From CAYSLC01 sp964431545 (GTDB lineage: Bacteria; Desulfobacterota; Desulfobacteria; Desulfobacterales; JAABSP01): a stretch of 13,356 nucleotides of DNA. The stretch lies in contig CAYSLC010000151.1 in assembly GCA_964431545.1 (NCBI GenBank), forward strand, positions 1 through 13,356. Direction: 5' to 3'. A program made the position numbers and the translations under genes. Shown one piece after another: positions 1 through 6,700 of the stretch. The notes under the pieces are model-generated. The model did no database searches, was not told the DNA's origin, and worked only from the letters and a program-made list of their open reading frames with translations. Within the stretch, counting starts at the first letter, position 1. The number at the start of each line of letters is the position of its first letter.

Positions 1-55
1 GAGCATCGGACTCCAAATCCGGGTGTTGGGGGTTCGAATCCCTCCTGGCCTGCCA
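1..55 (+). tRNA. trpT: tRNA-Trp (CCA), 3' part only
   Basis: The 5' end lies outside the window. What remains folds as a tRNA. The anticodon stem pairs 6-10 with 18-22 around a 7-base loop with anticodon CCA at 13-15, which reads UGG. A 5-base variable region follows at 23-27. The T arm has stem 28-32/40-44 and loop TTCGAAT at 33-39. The 3' acceptor strand is CTGGCCT at 45-51, followed by discriminator G52 and an encoded CCA tail at 53-55. tRNA-Trp directly upstream of secE is a common bacterial arrangement, which supports the call. The gene symbol follows E. coli usage. Confidence 0.96.
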
Positions 56-69
56 CCCAAATTGGTATG

Positions 70-100
70 CTTCCCCAGGGCGGCCGACGCCTTGGGGAAG
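70..100 (+). other. Strong stem-loop between tRNA-Trp and secE
   Basis: Bases 70-81 (CTTCCCCAGGGC) pair with 89-100 (GCCTTGGGGAAG) over 12 base pairs with a single G-U, closing a 7-base loop. No T-run follows, so it is not a standard intrinsic terminator. It may be a processing stem separating the tRNA from the secE-nusG message, or a leaky terminator. A second possible stem pairs 121-126 (ACGGCC) with 144-149 (GGCCGT) before the secE ribosome binding site. I see no convincing promoter in 56-184; the best pair of hexamers matches poorly. Confidence 0.6.
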
Positions 101-184
101 AAGTCGAAGCTCAAGGGATGACGGCCGTTCGAAGCAAGTTGAAGGCCGTGAATACTTTGGGCTTTCCATGTTTTTAGGAGCAAA

Positions 185-562
185 ATGGGACGCATACTGA
201 AAAAGAAGTCCGCAACCAAAAAGAAGAAGCCCTCCGAGGACGCGGCGTCCGTCGCGGCGGGGAACGGCTCCGCCCTGAATCCGTCCGGCTCGGCCGCCGC
301 GCCCGAGGTCAAACGTCGACCCGCCTCCCTCCAGAAGAAGGCGGCCGGAACGGCGAAGAGTCCGGGGGACCGGAACTGGATCGGAAAGAGCATCCAGTTT
401 CTCAGGGAGGTCAAGGCGGAACTCAAAAAAGTGACCTGGCCGTCCAAGAAGCAGACCCTCGGCTCCACCGCGGTGGTGATCATCGTGGTCATGGTGATCT
501 CCTTTTTTCTCGGGGTCGTCGACCTCGGACTGTCGAGCTTGATGCGGGCGGTCCTTCAATAG
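185..562 (+). CDS. secE: Preprotein translocase subunit SecE
   Basis: SecE is the small membrane subunit of the SecYEG channel. It clamps the two halves of SecY and is needed for protein export and membrane insertion. The 125-residue product shows the family signature at about 73-90 (FLREVKAELKKVTWPSK), an amphipathic cytoplasmic helix, followed by one hydrophobic segment at about 95-115. Residues 1-65 are a low-complexity tail rich in Lys, Ala, Pro and Ser with no hydrophobic stretch. This is therefore a one-TM SecE with a basic cytoplasmic extension, unlike the three-TM E. coli form. The ATG start is preceded by AGGAG at 176-180, four bases away. nusG begins 17 bases after the stop, the usual secE-nusG pair. 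Confidence 0.95.
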   Translation: MGRILKKKSATKKKKPSEDAASVAAGNGSALNPSGSAAAPEVKRRPASLQKKAAGTAKSPGDRNWIGKSIQFLREVKAELKKVTWPSKKQTLGSTAVVIIVVMVISFFLGVVDLGLSSLMRAVLQ

Positions 563-579
563 GCGCGGAGATATTCAAC

Positions 580-1104
580 GTGGCGTTACAATGGTACATC
601 GTCCATGTCTATTCGGGATTCGAACACAAGGTAAAGTCCGCCCTCGAAGAGCGGATTTCCGCTTCCGGCCAGTCGGAAAAGTTCGGCGAGATCGTGGTCC
701 CCACGGAGCAGGTGGTGGAACTGGTGAAGGGAAAACGGAAGACCTCCTCCAGGAAGTTCTATCCCGGCTATATCCTGATCAGCATGGAACTCGACAAATC
801 GACGTGGCATCTGGTGAACAACACGGAAAAGGTGAGCGGATTTCTCGGAGGACGGGAGAAGCCGATGCCCATCTCCGAGCAGGAGGCGCGCCAGATCCTC
901 GACCGAATGACGGCGGAAAAGCCCAAGCCGAAATACTATTTCGAAACCGGGGATGAGGTTCGTGTGATCGACGGCCCTTTCACCAACTTCAACGGCATGG
1001 TGGAGGAGGTGAATCCCGAAAAGGGCAAAATCAAGGTGCTGGTCAGCATTTTCGGTCGATCGACCCCCGTCGAGCTGGAGTTCGTTCAGGTTACGAAGCT
1101 ATAA
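580..1104 (+). CDS. nusG: Transcription termination/antitermination protein NusG
   Basis: NusG binds the clamp of RNA polymerase, suppresses pausing, and links transcription to Rho or to ribosomal protein S10. The 174-residue length is close to the family norm. The N-terminal NGN domain runs from about 4 to 115 and begins WYIVHVYSGFEHKV, with FYPGYILI at about 60-67 as a conserved core strand. The C-terminal KOW domain covers about 124-174 and includes GDEVRVIDGPF and a conserved Gly at 139. The start codon is GTG, preceded by GGAG at 567-570 at nine bases' spacing. No in-frame alternative gives a better N terminus. It sits directly after secE in what is probably one transcript. Confidence 0.97.
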   Translation: MALQWYIVHVYSGFEHKVKSALEERISASGQSEKFGEIVVPTEQVVELVKGKRKTSSRKFYPGYILISMELDKSTWHLVNNTEKVSGFLGGREKPMPISEQEARQILDRMTAEKPKPKYYFETGDEVRVIDGPFTNFNGMVEEVNPEKGKIKVLVSIFGRSTPVELEFVQVTKL

Positions 1105-1107
1105 ACC

Positions 1108-1181
1108 CACCGGCGCCCTGGACTTTCGAAACCGCTTCCGCCCACGGCGGTATCGAATCCGCCGGTGAATCCGGAGTGGAT
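1108..1181 (+). promoter_or_regulatory. Structured rplK leader, possible L1 control site
   Basis: The 93-base nusG-rplK gap is strongly structured. Bases 1108-1115 (CACCGGCG) pair perfectly with 1160-1167 (CGCCGGTG), enclosing a hairpin CCGCC-CAC-GGCGG at 1138-1150. Just downstream, ATCC at 1169-1172 can pair with GGAT at 1178-1181, flanked by GGTGA and GAGGAG. In E. coli and archaea, L1 represses its own operon by binding a leader that mimics its 23S rRNA site, so this is a reasonable position for such an element. The stems are seen directly; the L1 link is inference, and I could not match a consensus with confidence. Confidence 0.35.
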
Positions 1182-1197
1182 GAGGAGTCAGCAAACA

Positions 1198-1623
1198 ATG
1201 GCAAAAAAGGTAATCGCTCAGATCAAACTGCAGGTGGTGGCGGGAAAGGCGAACCCGTCTCCGCCCATCGGCCCGGCCCTGGGCCAGCACGGCGTCAACA
1301 TTATGGACTTCTGCAAGGCCTTCAACGCCCGGACGGCCAATGACGAAGGGATGATCATCCCCGTCGTGATCACCGTTTACGCGGACAGGACGTTCACGTT
1401 CATCACCAAGACCCCGCCCGCGGCCATTCTACTGAAGAAGGCGGCGGAGATCGCCAAGGGGGCCGGTGATCCGAAGCAGGACCGAGTCGGGAAGGTGTCC
1501 CGGAAGCAGGTGGAGGAGATCGCCCAGCAGAAGATGGTCGATTTAAACGCCTATGACCTTGAAGCGGCCTGTAAGATTATCGCGGGCACCGCCAGAAGCA
1601 TGGGAATTGAGATCGTTCAATAG
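1198..1623 (+). CDS. rplK: 50S ribosomal protein L11
   Basis: L11 binds the GTPase-associated region of 23S rRNA and forms the base of the stalk where translation factors act. It is also needed for RelA activation, and it is the site of thiostrepton-class drug action. The 141-residue length is standard. The N-terminal domain carries the proline-rich segment NPSPPIGPALGQHGVNIMDF, including the family's conserved drug-contact prolines. The C-terminal rRNA-binding domain ends GTARSMGIEIV. An in-frame ATG lies 33 bases upstream, but the chosen start gives the canonical MAKKV N terminus and has GAGGAG at 1182-1187, ten bases away. The gene is followed by rplA after 23 bases, so the two are surely cotranscribed. 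Confidence 0.98.
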   Translation: MAKKVIAQIKLQVVAGKANPSPPIGPALGQHGVNIMDFCKAFNARTANDEGMIIPVVITVYADRTFTFITKTPPAAILLKKAAEIAKGAGDPKQDRVGKVSRKQVEEIAQQKMVDLNAYDLEAACKIIAGTARSMGIEIVQ

Positions 1624-1646
1624 GAATAAGGAGTCGATAGAGTACA

Positions 1647-2351
1647 ATGCCGAAGCGGGGGAAGAACTATAGAAAAGCCAAGGAGAATGTGAATCCCGAA
1701 GCACGCCACGGTCTCACGGACGCCGTGAAGATGGCCGTCGACCTGTCCTACGCCAAGTTCGACGAGACGTTCGACGTGGCCGTCCGGCTGGGGGTCGACC
1801 CGAGACATGCCGATCAGATGGTCCGCGGGACCGTGGTGCTGCCCAACGGGATCGGCAAAGAGGTCCGCGTGCTGGTGTTCGCCAAGGGGGAGAAGGAGAA
1901 GGAGGCCGAGGACGCCGGGGCCGATTTCGTGGGCAACGATGATCTGGTGGAGAAGATCAAGGAGGGATGGTTCGAGTTCGACAAGGCGGTGGCCACTCCC
2001 GACATGATGGGCTCCGTGGGAAAGATCGGACGGATCCTGGGACCTCGTGGATTGATGCCGAACGCCAAGACCGGGACGGTCACCTTCGATGTGGCCAAGG
2101 CGGTGAACGAGCTGAAGGCCGGCAAGATCGATTTTCGCGTGGAGAAGGCCGGGATCGTCCATGCGCCCATGGGGAAGGTCTCCTTCGGTCCGGAAAAGCT
2201 GATCCAGAACATCACGGCCTTCCTGGAGACCGTCGTCCGCCTCAAACCCTCCGCCAGCAAAGGCACCTACCTGAGGGCGATGGCCGTCTCCACCACCATG
2301 GGTCCCGGCGTCAAGATCGACATGGCTTCGGTGAAAGATTTCGTCAGATAG
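1647..2351 (+). CDS. rplA: 50S ribosomal protein L1
   Basis: L1 forms the mobile L1 stalk that helps release deacylated tRNA from the E site. In many bacteria it also represses its own rplK-rplA message. The product is 234 residues, as in E. coli. The family signature GRILGPRGLMPNAKTGTV is present near residues 128-145 and is followed by the conserved FRVEKAGIVHAPMGKVSF segment. The N terminus (MPKRGKNYRKA) is typical. The start is ATG with TAAGGAG at 1627-1633, 13 bases upstream, a rather long spacing. After its stop there is a 350-base non-coding leader before rplJ, so rplKA and rplJL are probably separately controlled. Confidence 0.98.
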   Translation: MPKRGKNYRKAKENVNPEARHGLTDAVKMAVDLSYAKFDETFDVAVRLGVDPRHADQMVRGTVVLPNGIGKEVRVLVFAKGEKEKEAEDAGADFVGNDDLVEKIKEGWFEFDKAVATPDMMGSVGKIGRILGPRGLMPNAKTGTVTFDVAKAVNELKAGKIDFRVEKAGIVHAPMGKVSFGPEKLIQNITAFLETVVRLKPSASKGTYLRAMAVSTTMGPGVKIDMASVKDFVR

Positions 2352-2475
2352 CAGGCCCCGGGAAAGCGCGCTCCGTTTCGGATCCGGCAAGGATGTATCC
2401 GCGTCGGATCGAGGCTTTCCGTGCTCCCGACCCGAAATTGTATCAGATTAATCATCCATTAAGGCGAATGGAATT
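2352..2475 (+). other. Upstream half of the rplA-rplJ intergenic region
   Basis: This stretch has no plausible gene. GGAAAGC at 2361-2367 can pair with GCTTTCC at 2414-2420, seven base pairs around a long loop, which could protect or end the rplA message. An AT-rich patch around 2436-2462 (TTGTATCAGATTAATC and following) stands out from the GC-rich surroundings and is where a separate rplJ promoter would be expected, as in E. coli. I cannot place confident -35 and -10 hexamers there: TTGTAT is the best -35-like word and no good -10 sits 16-18 bases away. Confidence 0.35.
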
Positions 2476-2563
2476 CTGTCAAAGACCGTAGGTACCCGAG
2501 GCCGAATGGGAAAGGCCGGCCGCCGGTGTTTAATGGGCGTTTTTCGCCCACCTACCGAGACAG
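2476..2563 (+). promoter_or_regulatory. L10 leader (autoregulatory RNA bound by L10-L12)
   Basis: This matches the known ribosomal protein L10 leader by sequence and by fold. Closing stem: CTGTC 2476-2480 pairs with GACAG 2559-2563. Across an internal loop with GA-rich flanks typical of a kink-turn, GTAGGT 2488-2493 pairs with ACCTAC 2550-2555, within the conserved words GACCGTAGGT and CCTACCGAG. Inside are a GC-rich arm around 2494-2527, the conserved TTTAAT at 2529-2534, and a hairpin TGGGCG-TTTTT-CGCCCA at 2534-2550 that partly competes with the kink-turn stem. In E. coli and Bacillus subtilis the L10(L12)4 complex binds this element and lowers expression of its own rplJ-rplL message. Identification is from remembered consensus plus position before rplJ. 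Confidence 0.9.
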
Positions 2564-2630
2564 TGGAAACCGAAAAGGACCTGAAACACGAAGCGTGAAA
2601 CGCGAACCGATGGTTTCTGTCATATTTTCT
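2559..2630 (+). promoter_or_regulatory. Alternative hairpin overlapping the L10 leader, T-rich tail
   Basis: GACAG 2559-2563 plus AAACC 2567-2571 can pair with GGTTT-CTGTC at 2612-2621: ten base pairs with a three-base bulge. The loop carries a small CACG-AAG-CGTG hairpin at 2587-2597. GACAG is the same strand that closes the L10-leader kink-turn stem, so the two folds exclude each other. The stem is followed by CATATTTTCTTCC, a moderate T-rich tail. This is the arrangement expected of a switch acting on transcription or on the rplJ ribosome binding site, but which state is 'off' cannot be told from sequence. Confidence 0.45.
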
Positions 2631-2701
2631 TCCTTCCACCCGGCCCACACCTGTGGCTGCGACGGAGTTACCGCCAGGAAAGGAGGTGGAGTCGGTAAAA
2701 G

Positions 2702-3232
2702 ATGAGACTGGAACAGAAAGAACAGATCGTCAAGGAACTCTCCGAAAAGTTCTCGAGGTCGAAGGTGGTCATCGTGACCGATTACAAGGGTCTCAATGTC
2801 GCCAAGAGCAACGAGTTGCGGAGAAAACTCCGTGAGGCGGATGTCGAATACCAGGTGGTGAAGAACACGCTGCTGGTCCGGGCGTCCGAAGACACCGGGG
2901 TGGCATCCATCCGGGATCACTTCACGGGCCCCAGCGCCATCGCTCTGAGCTATGACGACCCGGTGGCGCCGGCGAAGGTCCTGACCCAGTTCGCCAAGGA
3001 GAACGGGAAGCTGGAGATCAAGGTCGGGGTGATGGACGGGAAGGTCCTGGAGATAAATGACATCAAGTCCCTGGCCGATCTGCCCTCCCGGGAGGTGCTG
3101 TTGGGACAACTGCTCTCGGCCATGAACGCCGTTCCCACGGGATTCGTTCGGGTGCTGGCCGCCGTGCCGCAGAACATGCTCAATCTCCTGCAGGCGATCA
3201 AAAACCAGAAGGAAGAGAACCAGGCGGCCTGA
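2702..3232 (+). CDS. rplJ: 50S ribosomal protein L10
   Basis: L10 anchors L7/L12 dimers to the ribosomal stalk base beside L11 and is the RNA-binding partner in autoregulation of its own message. The product has 176 residues, a usual length. The N-terminal rRNA-binding domain includes VVIVTDYKGLNVAKSNELRRKLR and the conserved VVKNTLL near residues 58-64. The C-terminal helix (from about 145) that binds L7/L12 ends in a Lys/Glu-rich tail. An in-frame TAA at 2696-2698 fixes the ATG at 2702 as the first possible start. The full anti-16S match AAAGGAGGTG at 2679-2688 sits 15 bases from the ATG when measured from GGAGG; a second GGAG at 2688-2691 is ten bases away and may be the one used. Confidence 0.97.
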   Translation: MRLEQKEQIVKELSEKFSRSKVVIVTDYKGLNVAKSNELRRKLREADVEYQVVKNTLLVRASEDTGVASIRDHFTGPSAIALSYDDPVAPAKVLTQFAKENGKLEIKVGVMDGKVLEINDIKSLADLPSREVLLGQLLSAMNAVPTGFVRVLAAVPQNMLNLLQAIKNQKEENQAA

Positions 3233-3235
3233 TCC

Positions 3236-3265
3236 GGGGGCGGCCGACATCCGTCGGCGGACCCC
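3236..3265 (+). other. rplJ-rplL intergenic hairpin
   Basis: GCCGAC 3243-3248 pairs with GTCGGC 3253-3258 around a four-base loop. The stem can be extended by GGGG 3237-3240 with CCCC 3262-3265 across an internal loop. No T-run follows. L7/L12 is made in about four-fold molar excess over L10, so a stem that insulates or stabilises the rplL message fits here, but its role is inferred. Confidence 0.5.
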
Positions 3266-3317
3266 TCCCGTCAACGCCTGAAGCAAACGCGAAGAGAATC
3301 AACATCTGGAGGAAAAA

Positions 3318-3704
3318 ATGGCAGACATTACCAAGGAAGATGTCATCGAGTTCATCTCTACCATGTCGGTCCTGGAACTCTCCGAACTGATCAAGGAGAT
3401 GGAGGAGAAGTTCGGGGTATCCGCCGCCGCTCCCATGGCGATGATGCCCGCGGCCGGCGCCGGAGAGGCGGGCGCCGCCGCCGCCGAGGAGCAGACCGAG
3501 TTCGACGTGATTCTGGCCGCGGCCGGAGACAAAAAGATCCAGGTCATCAAGGAGATCCGGGCCATCACCGGCTTGGGTCTGAAGGATGCCAAGGCTTTGG
3601 TGGACGGCGCCCCGGCCCCCGTGAAGGAGGGGATCGCCAAGGAGGATGCCGAAAAGATCAAGGCCCAGCTCGAGGAGGCCGGCGGCCAGGTCGAATTGAA
3701 GTAA
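3318..3704 (+). CDS. rplL: 50S ribosomal protein L7/L12
   Basis: This is the multi-copy stalk protein that recruits and stimulates translational GTPases (EF-Tu, EF-G, IF2, RF3). The 128-residue product shows the three expected parts. An N-terminal dimerisation domain covers about 1-33 (VLELSELIKEMEEKFGV). A flexible Ala/Gly/Pro/Met-rich hinge covers about 35-58. A C-terminal factor-binding domain covers about 60-128, with EFDVIL, KIQVIKEIRAITGLGLKDAK and a terminal VELK. The ATG has a strong ribosome binding site, CTGGAGG at 3306-3312, five bases away; this is the best-placed one in the window and matches the need for high output. rpoB follows after a 91-base spacer containing a major stem-loop. 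Confidence 0.98.
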   Translation: MADITKEDVIEFISTMSVLELSELIKEMEEKFGVSAAAPMAMMPAAGAGEAGAAAAEEQTEFDVILAAAGDKKIQVIKEIRAITGLGLKDAKALVDGAPAPVKEGIAKEDAEKIKAQLEEAGGQVELK

Positions 3705-3719
3705 GAAGCGCCAAATGTC

Positions 3720-3775
3720 ACGGCCGGCGTTCGGTGGAAGGGACCTTCCACCCGCCGGCCGTGTTCCCTATTTTT
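3720..3775 (+). terminator. rplL-rpoB attenuator or RNase III-type stem-loop
   Basis: ACGGCCGGCG at 3720-3729 pairs with CGCCGGCCGT at 3753-3762, and GGTGGAAGG at 3733-3741 pairs with CCTTCCACC at 3744-3752. Together they make an 18-19 base-pair stem with one three-base bulge (TTC 3730-3732) and a tiny loop. A T-rich run (TATTTTTCTATT) begins about seven bases after the stem. In E. coli this gap holds a partial terminator that reduces polymerase synthesis relative to stalk proteins, plus an RNase III cleavage site. The displaced T-run suggests weak termination or processing rather than full stop, since rpoB has no evident promoter of its own. Confidence 0.75.
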
Positions 3776-3795
3776 CTATTCAATCGGGAGATAAG

Positions 3796-6700
3796 ATGTC
3801 AGAAAGGCCTCAGGCAACCAAGCGCATTCGGAAAAATTTTGGAAAGATCCGCAAGATCGTCGATATTCCCGATCTCATCGGCATGCAGCGGGAGTCCTAC
3901 GAGCGGTTTCTTCAGATGGAGCGGAAGGCGGATCATCGCAGGGACCATGGCCTCCAGGCGGTGTTCAAGTCGGTCTTCCCCATCAAGGATTTTACCGGAA
4001 GCGCCTCCCTCGAATTTGTCTCCTATCGGTTCGGGGAGGTCAAGCACGGCGTGGAGGAGTGCATCCACCGGGGCATGACCTATGAAATCCCCGTCCGCAT
4101 CACCGTCCGGCTGGCGGTCTACGATACGGACAAGGAGACCGGGGCCCAGAGCATCCGGGATATCAAGGAGCAGGAGATCTATTTCGGCACCATTCCGCTG
4201 ATGACGGAAAAAGGGACCTTCATCATCAACGGCACCGAGCGGGTGGTGGTCAGTCAGCTCCACCGTTCCTCCGGCGTCTTTTTCGACCACGACAAGGGCA
4301 AGACCCATTCCAGCGGAAAGGTGATCTACTCGTCGCGGATCATTCCGGTCCGCGGCTCCTGGATCGACATGGAGATCGATCCCAAGGACATCGTCTACAT
4401 CCGCATCGACCGCCGGCGGAAGTTTCCGGTGACGCTCCTCTTCAAGGCCTTCGGCTACTCCACGGAAGATCTCCTCAACTATTTCTACGATACCCAGAAG
4501 ATCGTCATCGAAGGGACCGGCGGGTCCTTCAAATGGTACAAGGTTTTCAACGAACAGTTTCTCAAGGGCCAGCGGGCCAGCCGGGACGTGAAGGATCCCA
4601 AGTCGGGGGAGGTGATCGTCAAGGCGGGACGGTTGTTCACCCGGCGGGCCATCCGGCAGCTCAAGGCGGCCGAAATGGAGCGGATTCCCATCGAGAAGGA
4701 GGACGTCATCGAGGGGATCTTCGCCTCCCCGGTGGTCCATCCGCGGACCGGTCAGATGTTGGCCAAGGCCAATGATCCCGCCAACGAGGACATGCTCAAG
4801 GCGATCACCGAAGCCGGCATCCGGGAGCTGGACATGCTCTACATAGACGGGGTCTCCAGCAGCGATTCGGTCAGAAAGACCCTGCTCCTCGACAAGGCCG
4901 AGAGCAAGGAGGAGGCGCTTTTGGAGATCTACCGGCGCCTGCGTCCCGGAAACCCCGCAACCCCCGAGGTCGCCCAGGAGTTCCTCGATCACATGTTCTT
5001 CAAGTCGGCCTATTACGATCTCTCCGGCGTGGGACGGATGAAGCTCAACCTGCGTCTGGGGATCGAAACGCCCGTCAATGTAACCACCCTTCGTAAGGAG
5101 GACATCCTGCTCACCGCCAAGACCCTGGTGGAACTCCGGGACACCCAGGGGGTGGTGGACGACATCGACCACCTGGGCAACCGGCGGGTCCGGGCCGTGG
5201 GAGAGCTTCTGGAAAACCAGTATCGGATCGGTCTGGTGCGGATGGAGCGGGCCATCAAGGAGCGGATGAGCCTCCAGGAGGTGGACGCCCTCATGCCCCA
5301 TGACCTGGTCAACCCCAAGCCGGTATCCGCCGTTGTGAAGGAGTTCTTCGGCACCAGCCAGCTCTCCCAGTTCATGGACCAGACCAACCCGCTCTCCGAG
5401 ACCACCCACAAGCGACGCCTCAGCGCCCTGGGTCCCGGCGGTCTCACCCGGGAGCGCGCCGGCTTCGAGGTCCGGGACGTGCACCCGTCCCATTACGGGC
5501 GAATCTGCCCCATCGAAACCCCGGAAGGCCCCAACATCGGTCTGATCGTCTCTTTGAGCACCTACGCCCGGGTCAACGAGTACGGGTTCATCGAGACCCC
5601 CTACCGGGTGGTGAAGGAGGCGTCCGTGACCGACGATGTCCGGTTCCTGAGCGCCTTTGAGGAGAAGGACCACCCCATCGCCCAGGCCAACGCGCCGGTG
5701 GATGACGACAAGCATTACGTCAATCCCCAGGTCACCTCCCGGGTCGAGGGCGAGTTTATGATGGTCAGCCGGGAGGACATCGAGCTGATGGACATCTCCC
5801 CGAACCAGCTCGTCAGTGTCTCGGCCTCCCTGATCCCGTTTCTGGAGAACGACGACGCCAACCGCGCCCTCATGGGCTCGAACATGCAGCGCCAGGCGGT
5901 TCCCCTGATCGTGAGCCAGGCCCCCTTGGTGGGGACGGGGATCGAAGGGGTGGTGGCCCGGGATTCCGGCGTGGCCATCGTCGCCCGGCAGAACGGGGTG
6001 GTGGTGGATGTGGACGCCTCCCGGATCGTCCTGCGCCATGACATCTCCGAGATCCGAAAGGGGGACGACGAAGGGATCCGGAAGCCCCAGTCCGTGACCA
6101 TCCACAACCTGGCCAAGTTCGTCCGCTCCAACCAGAACACCTGTTTCAACCAGCGGCCCATCGTACAGGTCGGCCAGCGGGTCTCGGCCGGGGAGATCAT
6201 CGCCGACGGCCCCGCCACCGAGGCCGGGGAGCTGGCCCTGGGGAAAAATGTCACCGTCGCTTTCATGCCCTGGGGAGGGTACAACTTCGAGGATTCCATC
6301 CTGGTGAGCGAACGCCTGGTCCGGGACGGGGTCTACACGTCGGTCCATATCGAGGAGTTCGAGATCGTGGCCCGGGACACCAAGCTGGGCAAAGAGGAGA
6401 TCACCCGGGACATCCCCAACGTCGGGGACGAGGCCCTTCGGGACCTGGACGAAAGCGGCATCGTCCGACTGGGCGCCGAGGTGATTTCCGGAGATATCCT
6501 GGTGGGGAAGATCACCCCCAAGGGGGAGACCCAGTTGTCCCCCGAGGAGAAGCTCCTCCGGGCCATTTTCGGGGAGAAGGCCGGGGACGTCAAGGATACC
6601 TCGCTTCGGGTCCCGCCGGGGGTGGAGGGGATCGTCATCGACGCCAAGGTCTTCTCCAGGCGCGGGGCGGACAAGGACGACCGGACCCGGGCCATCGAGG

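Noticed and set aside
1165..1197. 11-codon upstream extension of rplK
   Set aside because: The downstream ATG gives the canonical MAKKV start with a well-spaced GAGGAG. The extension overlaps leader structure.
1617..2390. 257-codon - strand frame over rplA
   Set aside because: It is antisense to a fully conserved L1 gene. The His/Gly/Leu-rich product is typical of complements of GC-rich genes.
3715..3795. 27-codon upstream extension of rpoB to an ATG at 3715
   Set aside because: It has no ribosome binding site, it would code through the intergenic stem-loop, and it does not resemble beta N termini. The ATG at 3796 has a good site.
5341..5424. Possible rifampicin-resistance substitutions in the rpoB pocket
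   Set aside because: The key positions Q525, D528, H538 and S543 carry the usual wild-type residues. The differences from E. coli (T530, T536, L542) look like ordinary lineage variation.
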